From contig MU405397.1 of NCBI GenBank assembly GCA_022836615.1, positions 12,501-63,224 of the forward strand: 50,724 nucleotides of DNA, read 5' to 3'. This document shows, piece after piece, positions 33,451 to 44,767 of this stretch (positions are counted from its first letter, which is position 1; every line of letters begins with the position of its first letter). The translations under genes and the position numbers were made by a program. Source of the DNA: Annulohypoxylon bovei var. microspora (taxonomy: Eukaryota; Ascomycota; Sordariomycetes; Xylariales; Hypoxylaceae). The notes under the pieces are model-generated. The model ran no database searches. It saw only the letters and a list, made by a program, of their open reading frames with translations, and had not been told where the DNA came from.

Positions 33451-33969
33451 TATGAGATATGATGCAGTAGAGTTAATCGGAAGTTTGTGTACTATTTTGT
33501 CTTCGTGTTCTGATGGCCAAAGGGGTAGGAAATTTAGATAACCCACTGAAAATTACGATAAAGCCCCCTTGCCGGAGAAATTCCAATTAGTTATTATACC
33601 TTATATTTGCATATTAGAACAACCAAGTTTAGTTCATGCAATTAAACAATTATTACCCCTTTAATATTCGGGGGTCATATTCAACGTTGAAGTATATATA
33701 TCGATTATTTTCCTAGTTATCGTAGAATCCTTCTTGTTAGCCATGTATGTTATTGAGTACCGCGTAGAAATTATTTTCATCAACACCCATTTACTACTAG
33801 GTATAGATACCTAATCTACTAACGCCGTAGACGAGAAAAAAGTAAGACACCACTCAATCTTGTTTCCTAGTAAACATTCATTTTCGTTTCTCGTCATAAA
33901 CAAAATTGCAGGTTTGATATCCTGTGCGCATACGAAAGGCAAAACAATTCCCTAGGCTCATCATGTACT
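33451..33969. other. AT-rich intergenic region
   Basis: 520 bp of AT-rich DNA between the Rpr2-type gene and the oxidoreductase. No gene is seen. Confidence 0.6.
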
Positions 33970-35363
33970 CTAATCCACCAGCTTATACTCACTCGTAGGC
34001 CGCAAAGGTAACTTCGCCGCCTTATATGCCATATCAATCATCTTCGTGGTATTGATCGAGTCATCACTACTCACCCACTGCTGTACATCATGCCCGCGGA
34101 CTCGGTTGACGAACTGCTCAAGCTGGTACCGGTAAGTTGTCCAGTAAGGCTCGCCCGGCTGGTCGATTCCAGCTTCGCTGAATGTGTAAGCCTTGACGGT
34201 CTTACTGGCCGTCCCTTTCTTTTGGTCTTTAGAGGTGTCCCCGATTCTCCGTGTTACAAGCTCATCATCGATTTGGATAGAATGCAAATACGTCGGTTGA
34301 ACAAATGTCGTGAACTTGATCCTGCGCGTACGTACTACTTCCTGTCCCGGAGGCACTTTGATACCTGCGTCTGCGCTAGATACCACGATGGGTTTAAGCA
34401 CTACGTACACGTTGGGCAATAGGCGGTCAAGTGGCGCTTTTAGATCGCCTTCCATTTCGCCACGTCCACCACCGGGAAATCGATACCGCACCTTGAATAG
34501 ACGATCACATTTCGAGTCGGAAGGTCCCGGCTGCGTGATGGATTCCTCACACTCCTCTGCCACTCCACCAAACAGGTGAATGAGAACACTGGCCGTGTAT
34601 GCGCCGAGATCCATAAGCGCACCACCTCCGAGATCGTATCGAAACCGGATATCGTCGGCACCAAACTTCCACATTGGGACCCATATCACGGCCTTAGCGG
34701 TATCAACTTCGGTCGGCGTAACAAAGGACATGAACGCCGCCCAGGCCGGATGGAATAGATAGTGAGTCGCTTCCAAGAGAATCGGGGCCTTAGGGCCGTC
34801 TAGAAGAGGGTTCTTGAACAAGATCTCAGCTTCTGTTGTGTTGTTTACCGATGGCTTTTCCAGGAGAACGTGTTTCCCGGCCTTGAGGGCGCGGAGGGTC
34901 CACTCATAGTGCAGTCCATTCGGCAGAGGAATGTAGACGCAGTCTATATTAGGACTATTGAGTACGTCTTTAAATCGTAATAGACATTTTGAGTTAGCAT
35001 TAAATTTCTAGTGATCGATGAATCTCGAGATGCGTGTACCTTGATACGAATTTGCCACTTCTGGTATGCCATGCTTCTGCGCATACGCTTTTGCCTTTTT
35101 GGGATCTCTGGCAGCTACAGTCTGAATTACTACATCTGGATGAGATCTCGCGGGGAGAATTAGAGCTTGCGGACTAGGTCAAGATTAAAATAATTTCAGA
35201 GTCAGCTAGCTCCCTGTCGTTTTGCGAAGGATCGAGCTAATTTAACATACGCGATGTCAGCTGCGCCAAGGATCCCGAAGCGAAGCGGCGCAGTAGATTT
35301 AGAAGCTTGAGGAGGGTTGAGAATTAACCAATTCCGCCGGGCAAGATCGAATAGGGAGGCCAT
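33970..35363 (-). CDS. Gfo/Idh/MocA-type oxidoreductase (dihydrodiol or D-xylose dehydrogenase-like)
   Basis: Three exons (35363-35251, 35173-35040, 34967-33970) give 414 residues. The Rossmann loop FGILGAADIAPQAL spans the first splice, VIQTVAARDPKKAKAYAQKH follows, and across the second splice comes VLNSPNIDCVYIPLPNGLH. LLEKPSV is the family EKP motif, whose lysine contacts substrate and cofactor. The C-terminal domain contains RYDLGGGALMDLGAY. The fold and order match fungal NADP-dependent trans-dihydrodiol/D-xylose dehydrogenases. The protein has no signal peptide, so it should be cytosolic and act on a sugar or diol. Both introns are GTATGT/GTACAC...AG. The single-ORF view would begin only at residue ~133. 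Confidence 0.9.
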
Positions 35364-36378
35364 CGTAAATGCTAATTGCTTATATCTTGTTACAGCGGTG
35401 ACGAGTCTGTCGGCAGCTAGAGGTAGTAGCCCTACTTAATATCGCCAAAGGTAATATGCCGTAAATCCTTGTACTTCGCATTCGACTAGGAGAATGCTAC
35501 ACTACCATCTGAGTACCTAGCAATTGAATGCGAGGTCTAAATGATCAATAGAACCAGAACCGAAAACTTATTGTCAATTAAGGTACAAGGCTTACTTCCC
35601 GTATCCCGTCTTTACCCATTGGAGAAGGTGCTTGAAAGAAAAGCAAATTTATGTCGTATTACAAGGTTACGCACATCTTTTGCAGCCCTTAACCAGTGCG
35701 TGATTAGGTCAGCAATTAATCAGCACTGTATGCGCCTCAAGCTAAGCCTCAGATCTAATAGTGATCTCTCTGCTAGAATTTAATGGATAACCGCTATAAC
35801 TCGAGGCACTCAGCCACTAAGGCAAAAACTTATTACAGTGCACAAACACCTCAGTTTACACGGGTTTTTTTTTAAACCCCTGATCAGTGGAAGTAAATAT
35901 TGTTTTGTGGCATGCCACTGTTACATTGTACCACTTAACCTAACAGATTACCACATACAAACACCAAAAGTTGAAAGCATACATATCAACAAACTGCTGA
36001 ACAGAGCCTCAATACGTTGAAAAAATATTTTGAAGATTCTCAGAATCCTTTAAATAGAGTTCTCACAACGATTCAATGTACTTATTGAGATCTTCAGATA
36101 TTAGATGCACGTAAGAAATCCAACGATCTACGACTCATAAGCATCACATAAACAGAAGCATTCAGCGTAAAAAATAATGACATAACACTCTGCGGACGGA
36201 AAACCGAAGTGGATTAAATAGGTCGGCTTGCGCGCGTATATTTACAAAATGCTAAAAGGTATCCAAGCATCTAATCATGAGCATGCAGTATCCTGTCCAT
36301 AAAAACGCTGTCTTAATCTCAAACTCCCACAATGCAGGCATCAACTACCGTACACAACTATTCGAAGGTGAATCACAT
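35364..36378. other. Intergenic region, no gene seen
   Basis: One kilobase upstream of the oxidoreductase. Frames of 60-80 codons on the plus strand (35541, 35838) have no features, and a run of nine T sits near 35866. No gene is supported. Confidence 0.5.
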
Positions 36379-37040
36379 TTATAGGATCTTGCCAAGGACG
36401 CCACCGAGAGGGCCAAGGAGACCACCGAGGACGTTGTTCAGGTCACCAACGAGGCCGTTGACCTCAGTGGCGACGTCACCAACGACACCGCCAACGGCGC
36501 TTAGGGCGAAGTTGACGACGGGCTTGGCGATGGGCTCGACGGTGGAGAGAACAAGCTGGAGCTCGGGCTTGACAGCCTTGAGGGCATCTAGTGATTTGTT
36601 AGGATTGTGGCTCACTTGACACATTGGAATTTATACATACCATCAGAGACACCGCTGACAACCTTCTGGGCAGTAGACTGGATACCGTTGGCGATGGAGA
36701 GGACACCGTTCAGGAGAACGGGGACGTTCTTGAGCTCGTCACCGACCAGCTGGGGAACAGTCTGTTGAACCAGAGGGAGAACATCGCCGACGATCTTGTT
36801 GACCTCACCAGCAATGCTGAGGAGCGACTGCTCGAGCTGGGGAATGAGAGCCGAGGAGTTTAGCTGGACGCTGATCAACGCCTCAACGTTGGCCAACTCG
36901 CCCTGGACGGTGGTCTGGACGGTGGTGACTGTGCCGACGGCGGTCGTCAAGATCTCGAGGGCACGAGCCTGCTTGGCGGCAGGGGCGGCGAAAGCAGAGC
37001 CAGCGGCGAAGGCGGCAAGAGCGAAGTTGGTGAACTGCAT
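36379..37040 (-). CDS. Small secreted Ala/Val-rich helical protein
   Basis: Two exons (37040-36641 and 36587-36379) give 202 residues. The start MQFTNFALAAFAAGSAFAAP is a signal peptide. The mature part has no cysteine before the splice and is built of amphipathic, Val/Leu/Ala-rich helices: TTAVGTVTTVQTTVQGELAN, LEQSLLSIAGEVNKIVGDVL, then after the intron VVGDVATEVNGLVGDLNNVL and a glycine-rich GGLLGPLGGVLGKIL end. The intron is GTATGT...CACTAG with a CCTAAC branch site. Strong codon bias (mostly C- and G-ending codons) suggests high expression. The helical repeat design recalls fungal hydrophobic-surface-binding or cell-wall mannoproteins, but I cannot name the family. No GPI signal is seen. 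Confidence 0.85.
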
Positions 37041-39784
37041 TATGAAGGTTTGGTGGGTTTTTTGTTGGGTGGGATTACTAAGTAAGCGATGAAGCGGATA
37101 AGCTCAAGATATCAAGGAGTGACTGAGTTGGAATAGTGTAGAGAGCGACTAAGTGAGAGACACTGTAAGCTGATCGTTTGTTGTGATGAGGAAGTAAGGA
37201 AAATTCATGTTATGCTGACAGAAAGAGGCAGATATATAGGTACGTAGAGAGGCCGCAGAGACTGCACTCTCACCTACGGACCCCTGACATTTGCATTCAT
37301 CTCAACCATGCTGATTCTGCTATCATCCACTCTGGTGAGTCTATCACCCCCTTCGGATGTCGTCACTGGCCAGGGACCTTGAATAGCGATGGGCATTTTC
37401 TCTCCTGTCATCTAATTGGCGAGTGGAATCTACGTACAGAACCTTGGCGTTCCTAGATGGCGCACTCCATAATGGATACCAGCAGGATGGATTCAGGTAG
37501 GATTTGCGGTAATTGCTTGACAGAGCTTGAGGTTGAAGTTCCTTCCATATTAAGAGGTAGTGGAACTATCACCGTGCGTTGCAATCCACCGTCGTGGGTG
37601 CCAGGCAGCTAGACAAGGGCACCCAGCGAAGGAGTTCTAGCCCCCGCATGGCAGTTCATGGTTGAGCCGCCGATCACAATGTCACCTACTAAACCCCATG
37701 TCCAAAAGCCCATTTAGGCCTCTTTACGCCGAAATAGTGCATACTCTCTACATATGCTAGACGCAGTTCTGGCGTCCGCCTCGTCCGTTGCCGCTAGGAG
37801 ATGATGATTTTAAGCTTATTTGTTCGTGCTGGCGCTTCAAATCCTATCACACAAACTGAAGTTATCGTGTTATCCGCACTTCATCCGCCAGCACGAGCAC
37901 AGAATAGCTGAATGCCATGACTATTTTCGTCTGCTTTAGCTCCCCGTAGATCGACGGACACAGAAGCCCAGCTCTATGTCTATCAAACGTTATTCCTAGC
38001 TGATCATAACTAGTGCGCGGGCTGTAAAATTGGAGAATTGAAATAGAACTCGTAGCCCTGCAGCGGTCCTGTAAGGTTGGGAGGTTTGTATTGGTCCGCA
38101 CGTGGCATATTGAACGCTCCGTGGAGCAACGCCAGCAGGCTTGACAGGTTTGTCGCCGGCGATCTTGTTTGAACTACAATAATGCAGCAACATCGCGCGG
38201 CATAGGTCATACTCACCGACTTCAGCCGACCTCTTAATAATTAGATTTCATGAGGGTCAGTTGGGTCTCAAATCATCCATTTACGACTCCCCTGCCACCT
38301 TCGAGTAGGTGATGAAAAATTTCAAAGAAAAAAAGTTACACGCTCTAATTGCCAGCCTGCTAGTACTAGGGGTGACCTATCATAGGGTTACAATATTGAA
38401 TATTCATCGACGGTTTGCATCGCGACATCGAAAAGTACTATTAGATGCAAGAGATCCCTATTTCTTTGCGCGGGATGGGTGGGAATGACGTCGTTTTTCT
38501 GTTTTGGCACTAAAATGACATGACACAAACCCCTAATAAATGCCCGATGTCACAATATTAAAACAGAATGAGGTAAAGAAAGCTTTTCAATAAAATTACA
38601 TGCCATCAATATACATACCCAGGTAAGCAAGGATATGACACAACCCCCTCCCGTACCTGCATTGAATATTATCTCTATCAACATTTTCATATTTCTGCGC
38701 TGACGTTTACATTAATTAGACAACTACGTAAGTCCGTACGACACAGGACGAGTTACTCGTTCTGGAATATTAGCTAATTTGATAACATTGCCTATCCACG
38801 AAGTATGCAATGAAGCCATCGCGACTACTAAGCGCTTAGGAGACATCGCCGTATTTTGTCGGATGGGCTTTTTATAGACGTTGAAACCTTCTCTTCTAGT
38901 CGAGCTGAGAATCCTCTAAGGCGGACGGATGCTGACTAGGTATACGAGAACTATATGACCGAAGGATAACGTGATAGAAACCTTTCATCGTCCTCTTTTC
39001 TCTTGGCTAAAACTTGTCGGTATCAAGTCTGAGTCGGTATGTTGAAAACGCACGACCGTCCTGAGACGAAGCTAGTGGAATGATAGTGCCATGACAGCCA
39101 CGATAGCCACCCGTGTGGACTACCTACTAGCGAGCCGGCTACGCGGAACATTTTCGGCCGAGTTGTCCCAATAGTTCCATAAGATCACTAATTAGCGACA
39201 TTACAAAGCTTGAAATACCTCGGCTTTGGTTGTAGACACTGCCTACTCTACTCCTATTTCGAACGCGTCAGTCCAGGTGGGTATTTGCTGGTATTATTCA
39301 TTTCTCGGGGAACCCGAAGTTTGATCATTACGTCAAGTTCTTGAAGCACCAGAAAACTCATTAGCCCCTTTTTTTTCTTGGTCACTATTTTTTTTAAGTC
39401 TTTGGCAACAACTTCAGTTCCGTCTCTACAGTGAGTGTCAACCATGGTCATATTCTTCACGCAGCATAACGACTACGATGCTTCCAAGGTACAGCGCAGA
39501 GTCGTGGGAGACGCAGTCAAACAACCGGGGAAATGTATCGAGTTGGTTTGACGAACTATGGATTCTATCTCGATATCTGTTGAAACAGCCGGGGTCAGAA
39601 AGGCAGTGGGTCCTGGATTAGTCAGCCCTAAAACCCATATATCTCTAGAAACGCGTTTACCGCGATCAAGGATCACAAGATCAACCACCACAATACAACA
39701 TGTCATGCATACCACCCTAAGTAGCCCTATCTCCACCTAATCAGTGCTTGCTAAGTAGGTGAATCTTTCAACAATATCCATGGC
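37041..39784. other. 2.7-kb intergenic region
   Basis: The first ~230 bp is the promoter of the secreted protein. I found no convincing exon on either strand in the rest; frames of 65-90 codons near 37862-38216 and 39254-39740 have no features. An imperfect inverted repeat pairs TCGTGCTGGCG at 37824-37834 with CGCCAGCACGA at 37887-37897. Confidence 0.5.
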
Positions 39785-40960
39785 TTACACCACCTTTGAC
39801 AGAACATCCTCAGTGTACGACCACAACTCGCGAGCCAGCTCCTTGCTCTTCGCGAACTTGTCCAACTTGTCATTACTGAGTACTCCGACCGGCATATAGT
39901 GCGCTCCATTCCCCAGTTCATTTCTACTTGCGCCTGCTGCCGCCCAAAGTTGGCTCAGACGGCCCTTCTTCTCATCCATCACACTGACACCCATCAGCCA
40001 GTTCGCACCATATACGAGAGCCTTCCTCATCTTCGGCAAACTGTTGACGAGGTCCGTGGCCACCACGCCAGGATGAACAGACACAGCCTTGATGCTAGGA
40101 TATCGACGGGCGATTTCGGCTGCGTAGAGTATATTCGCTAATTTGCTTTGCCTGTAAAAATTACAGTTAATCTCTTGGTGGGGTATGCCATTACTTAGAC
40201 AAGATAACTTCGCCTAGAGACAGTTGTATGAAAAGGGTAGCTTACCCGTAACGGAGACTAAACCCTAGCATGCTTAAGCCCTCCTGCTTAGAACGGAGCG
40301 TGTCGAATTCGATACCGTTCTTTGGGTGTATCCGCCAACCAACAGACGTAAGAAGGACCAGTCGAACATCCGAGTCTGGTATCTCTGCGGTTTTCAGCAT
40401 AACGGGCAAGAGCCGCTGAATTATCATGGCATGAGCGAGATGGTTGATGGCGAAGTGGATCTCAAAGCCATCCTCACTCACAGCTGGAGGCTTATCCATG
40501 ATACCAGCATTACACCTAACGGTCATCAGTTGAATGTTCATGTCCCTGCTACACGGGACTAGAAATGGAATAGGGGTAAGTGACTAACATGAGCATGTCG
40601 AGACGGTCATGCGAAAATTGCTCACAACCTTTCTTCACCAATGACAAGGACGTCATATCCATCTTGACGAAGGTCATTCCCACTGCCGGGTTTGTCTTAT
40701 TTACATCCGCAATTAGTGATTCGCCGGCTTGTGTGTTACGGCCGGTGAAATAGATGTGGGCAGGTTCGTGTTTCGCAAGAGCTTCGACTGATGCTCGTCC
40801 GAGGCCGGCAGTACCTTTAAACGGTTAGTCTAAGTAGATACTCCTATCGAGGATGTGATGCTTATAATGACGGACCACCAGTGATAAGTATAACCCTATT
40901 CCGGAGGGAAGGTATGTCCTCTTCGGGGTCGAAGTTAACGAACCCGGACATTGCAGGCAT
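39785..40960 (-). CDS. Short-chain dehydrogenase/reductase (retinol-dehydrogenase-like)
   Basis: Four exons (40960-40879, 40814-40589, 40515-40246, 40151-39785) give 314 residues. The cofactor loop RVILITGGTAGLGRAS spans the first splice, LDMLMCNAGIM spans the second (NAG motif), and LRYGQSKLANILYA spans the third (YxxxK catalytic pair). VSVHPGVVATDLVNS is the usual post-catalytic loop. So every conserved motif lies on an exon junction, which supports the model strongly. The first donor is GTGGTC and the second GTTAGT, both weaker than average. The lone C-terminal frame would look like a 99-residue hypothetical protein. It probably acts on a lipophilic alcohol or ketone. A second in-frame ATG at 40951 is equally possible as the start. 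Confidence 0.9.
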
Positions 40961-41658
40961 TGCGGCAGTATAGATTCGAGTATTATTATAATACTAAAAA
41001 ATCAAGTACTATTGAAAAATTGCGTTTCGATTTTGCGATAATCTTTATCTTTGGTCTGTAGGGAGATCCTAAAGCAACTGAGGTATGGACGATGGAATAG
41101 AAAGTTGAATTAGAAGGCATTGGCCTGCCGATATGGAACCTTTATATCTTCCCTCCAGTTTCAACGGTCTTCCGGCCTACTCGCTTCTAATAATATGTAG
41201 ACACGTACCCCGTTCGGTTGACTCGACTACTAAATTATAACAAAGGAGTTGGCGATAGCTTCAGGAGTTCCAAATTAGGGCTAGTGGCATATGCAGGATA
41301 AGCAGATGGCAGATACGCTATTTCCATTCAGGCGTAGCGCATCCCCAGGCTATGGTCCGAACTAAGCTCCCGGCACCCCGGGACTAAGTCGCCCTAAAAG
41401 TGACAAAAACAGGGTCAGAATACGTACATGAATCTTTGATTCGGATAGTTTCAAGATGCCGAACCATTCTATGATGCCGCCGGGAGGTTTATCAACGTCC
41501 TGCATCCAACAAGTCTTCAGGCTCCATTTAAAGCGAAGACGCCCAATAAGCAGATTGCATGAACGACTACATACCTCAGTCTTTAATGATAGGCTATAGC
41601 GAGAAATCTCGATTTTCTTTTCTGGGGTTCAACGCGGTTAATACTGCCATTTCGCAAA
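40961..41658. other. Divergent promoter region
   Basis: About 700 bp between the short-chain dehydrogenase (minus) and the DUF3425 gene (plus). No bZIP-like basic region is seen upstream of the DUF3425 start. Confidence 0.5.
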
Positions 41659-42420
41659 ATGGCGTACCGGGTATCAGAAATGGGACGTAAAAAGGCGGCG
41701 CAACAAATGCCTAGAGATCAGCACCAGCCCAAGGAGATTGGCGAAAACGGATCTGACAACTCGGCAGACCAATCCGGCCAGGACGTAGATAACTCACTAA
41801 CACAGGTGATACATCTTCTAAGAGCCCATGGTTGCAAACCACTTCACCTCTATAATCAACTGAAGCCTTTCGCTTTCTGGGAAAGGCTTGAGACACATCT
41901 AAAGTCTCCGAACGCGGCCAGTGGGGTGTGTTCACGCCTCATACATGGCTCGACAAATGCTCCGCGAGATCAGGAACGAATAATCCTACCCATGATTTCA
42001 TATCTCGATAGCAGCCATCAACTTAGTGCGACCATTCCAGATTTCATATTCCCCATCTCCGCAGACCACCGTCTTATTGTCTTAATCCAATACAACGTAC
42101 TTCGGGCATTCATGACTAATATGACCATTTTGTCAATTCTTCACCGGATACCGCTCGAGTGTGGTGGCGCTTTTAATATTAATTACTTACCGTCTACCCC
42201 TGAAAGCATCCCCCCCTCGTTTGAATCGACGCCACTTCAAAAGCAAATAGCTCACGATATGTGGATAGATACGTTCCCCTGGCCGAATATGCGGGACAAT
42301 TTACTTCTGAATCGCGGGAAGTACGATGAAGATGATCTTTGTATCGATATGGTCGGCGGGTTCTACGAGGGTTTCGATGAAGTAGCTACAAGAGGAATGA
42401 TAGTCTGGGGCGAGCCCTGA
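41659..42420 (+). CDS. DUF3425 protein, truncated by a premature TGA and lacking a bZIP region
   Basis: A single exon of 253 codons. Family motifs are LTQVIHLLRAHGCKP, then HRLIVLIQYNVLRAFMTNM, then TPLQKQIAHDMWIDTFPWP and MIVWGEP. DUF3425 is the C-terminal domain of many fungal bZIP-like regulators. Two oddities are seen. The N-terminus has only MGRKKAAQQMPRDQHQPKE, with no basic-leucine-zipper signature. The frame stops at TGA (42418-42420) right after GEP, where the family has tryptophan. Directly downstream the same frame goes on with SETGWEVSEGFATKWSFLL and IESTNRWREARG, the normal end, to a TGA at 42556-42558. So a TGG codon probably mutated to TGA. The protein may be partly functional, or the gene is becoming a pseudogene. 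Confidence 0.82.
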   Translation: MAYRVSEMGRKKAAQQMPRDQHQPKEIGENGSDNSADQSGQDVDNSLTQVIHLLRAHGCKPLHLYNQLKPFAFWERLETHLKSPNAASGVCSRLIHGSTNAPRDQERIILPMISYLDSSHQLSATIPDFIFPISADHRLIVLIQYNVLRAFMTNMTILSILHRIPLECGGAFNINYLPSTPESIPPSFESTPLQKQIAHDMWIDTFPWPNMRDNLLLNRGKYDEDDLCIDMVGGFYEGFDEVATRGMIVWGEP

Positions 42421-42623
42421 TCTGAGACCGGCTGGGAAGTTAGTGAGGGCTTCGCGACTAAGTGGTCATTTCTACTGAGAGGATGTCACACTCTAATTGA
42501 ATCGACTAATAGGTGGAGAGAGGCTAGGGGAGAAGAGAGATTGATTATAGATGTGTGAAAACCCCGACCTGCCCCCTTTTGGTATACTTATAAGAGAAAT
42601 CCGCGGGTTTGAAGCTGAAAGTA

Positions 42624-44045
42624 CTACGACTCTTCTCCCCAAGGACCAACTCCCGGCCCCTTCAGGATCTTTCCGCCTTTCCACACCCAACCGATATTCG
42701 TCTTTTCTTGCAATACTTTTACATCCTCCACCGGATTTTGAAGCAACCCAAGTACATCAGCTTCGTACCCAGCTTTTAGCTGGCCCGTCTTCGGCGCCTG
42801 TCCTCCCACACTTAAGGGGCCGTTTGCAGTAGCAGCCTTAATCGCCTCCAAGTTACTCAAACCGGCCTGCACTGCATAATCTAGTTCCATCGCCATATTA
42901 AATCCCGGTGGCGTGTCAGTCCCCAGCGCAATTGGAACGCCCGCGTCGATTGCTAGCTTATACGCAGCTAAATGGTTCTTCCCGCACAGCTGCGCCTTCT
43001 CCCACTGCTGCCACGACAGGCCCTTACCGCCCGTCTGCAACAGCATGTCGACGATAGTACGCGTGGCAATCCACACCGTGCCCTTCTCCTTGATCAAATC
43101 AACACACTCCTGGTCCGCAAACGACACGTGCTCCACCGTCGTAACACCCGCCTCGACCGCCGCCAGGATGCCCGGTTTGCCATGAACGTGCGCCGCCACA
43201 ACCCTGTTCTGCCTCGTCGCCTCCTCGACGATGCACTTCAGCTCCTCGGGGCTGAACTGCGCGTACAGCGGATTGTCGTCGCGCGACATGACGCCGCCGC
43301 TCGCGAGGATCTTGATGCAGCGCGCGCCCCTGCGGATCTGCAGCCGCACCGCGCGCCGGCACTCGTCGACGCCGTCGACGATGGCGCACATCCCCGCGCC
43401 GAACTGGCCGGCGGTGATCGACGAGACCCCAAGGTTAAGCAGCACGTCGCCGGCGGGCAGACTGAATACATCCCCATGCCCCGCCGTCTGGCTCAGGCAC
43501 GCGCCCGCGCTGTACACGTTGGGCCCGACGATGGTGCCGTCGTCGATCGCGCGCCCCACCTCGCACCCGAAGCCTGCGACGTCGCGCAGCGACGTGTAGC
43601 CGCGCTGGATCGCCTCCCAGCACCCGCGCGTGAGCCGCGCGCCCGCCGCCGCCGGGTGCTCCGCGATGAACCCCAGGAAGCTGTCGCTGCCCTCGGCCTC
43701 ACTCTCCCCGCCGAAGTGCACGTGGCAGTCCCACAGCCCGGGCATCAGGTACGGCACCGAGTACGTCTTGTGCGACGCCTCGGTGTACTCCGCCGGGAGG
43801 GCCGCGCGCGCGCCGACCCACGCGATGAGCTTGCTGTCGATCACGAGCGCGGCGTCTTGGATGGGCTGGCCGTCGCCCGGGATCAGCAGGTCCGCGGTGA
43901 TGATGGTGAAGGCGGGCTTCCTGGCGTCGGATGTGAGTGAGGTGTCGTCTTCGCGCCGCGTCCTTATCGCGATGCCGAAGCCGGTGGAGAATACCCGGCT
44001 TGGTAGGGCCTTTTCGGACCGCTGCTGGATCGCGCGCCTGGTCAT
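42624..44045 (-). CDS. Ochratoxinase-like metal-dependent amidohydrolase
   Basis: A single exon of 473 codons from the ATG at 44045; the upstream start is only TTG. It has the amidohydrolase-fold metal ligands: H108 and H110 in WDCHVHFGG, K245 in CIKILASGGV (the lysine carbamylated in this class), H286 in AAHVHGK, H306 in VEHVSFAD, and D377 in ALGTDTP. SRDDNPLYAQFSPEELK and VWKGGKILKGPGVGPWGE are shared with the Aspergillus niger amidase known as ochratoxinase, an enzyme that cleaves the amide bond of ochratoxin A, and length is close (about 480). The natural substrate could instead be another N-acyl amino acid or Xaa-Pro-type dipeptide. The first half of the gene is markedly GC-rich compared with the AT-rich neighbours. 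Its 3' end faces the DUF3425 gene. Confidence 0.9.
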   Translation of the reverse strand: MTRRAIQQRSEKALPSRVFSTGFGIAIRTRREDDTSLTSDARKPAFTIITADLLIPGDGQPIQDAALVIDSKLIAWVGARAALPAEYTEASHKTYSVPYLMPGLWDCHVHFGGESEAEGSDSFLGFIAEHPAAAGARLTRGCWEAIQRGYTSLRDVAGFGCEVGRAIDDGTIVGPNVYSAGACLSQTAGHGDVFSLPAGDVLLNLGVSSITAGQFGAGMCAIVDGVDECRRAVRLQIRRGARCIKILASGGVMSRDDNPLYAQFSPEELKCIVEEATRQNRVVAAHVHGKPGILAAVEAGVTTVEHVSFADQECVDLIKEKGTVWIATRTIVDMLLQTGGKGLSWQQWEKAQLCGKNHLAAYKLAIDAGVPIALGTDTPPGFNMAMELDYAVQAGLSNLEAIKAATANGPLSVGGQAPKTGQLKAGYEADVLGLLQNPVEDVKVLQEKTNIGWVWKGGKILKGPGVGPWGEES

Positions 44046-44767
44046 TGTGATCTCACCTGCAAATCTGTCTAGACCCGTCAATTGAGGCGTGGGGTTGATA
44101 CGTTATAACTAAAGAGGGCAATTCGAAGGAACAATTGCTTGTAGAGTCAATTTTATGTATGTAAAGCCAATATCGAGATTGGCGAGGCGGAGAAGTGCGA
44201 CGGTCCAATGCGACGACGCCTAATGTGGAAGGTCAGGGGTAAGTTAAGCTAGGGATAGGTAGATACATGGGTGATAGTAATTGCATGTAGGTCACAGATA
44301 AGACTCGTTTAATTTACACCTAGATAATTCATATCAAACCTTATGGAGTTCGTGGTAACAGGCATACCTGGTACCTATGTGCCTACACAGGCAGAGTATC
44401 TGAGAAATTTGACTTATGATCATGTCGCATTTTAAATGACTGATGTAAATTGTATGATCTGTCATCGTCGAAGATGTACGCAACATCTGTAGGTTCATAG
44501 GTAGCCTATACGCCTTTATCCCCCGGTTACTTCAAAAGCTACTAAAAGAATTAGCTTCCTAACCCTTCATTGTATTGATACAAAGGCATTCAAATAACAA
44601 AGGGGGTAGTAAATATAACAATGTCTTTGGGCTTCTCATAACAGCATTGTCCCCTGTGCACATTATCTACACACGGCTCTCCTCTCAAATTGCCATATTA
44701 GACTTATGCCATAAGCCAAACCCAAGAGAAGTTCTTGCTGGAGTAGATCACCAGCATACTTAATAAC
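44046..44767. other. Divergent promoter region
   Basis: 720 bp, AT-rich, between the amidohydrolase and the Cys/Lys-rich gene. CTGGTACCTATG lies near 44369. No gene is seen. Confidence 0.5.

Noticed and set aside
37824..37897. Imperfect 11-bp inverted repeat
   Set aside because: Short, with a 52-bp spacer and no further structure; likely chance.
42972..43940. 322-codon plus-strand ORF opposite the amidohydrolase
   Set aside because: It is a shadow of GC-rich coding sequence, Arg/Ala/His-rich and without motifs, while the opposite strand holds all amidohydrolase motifs.
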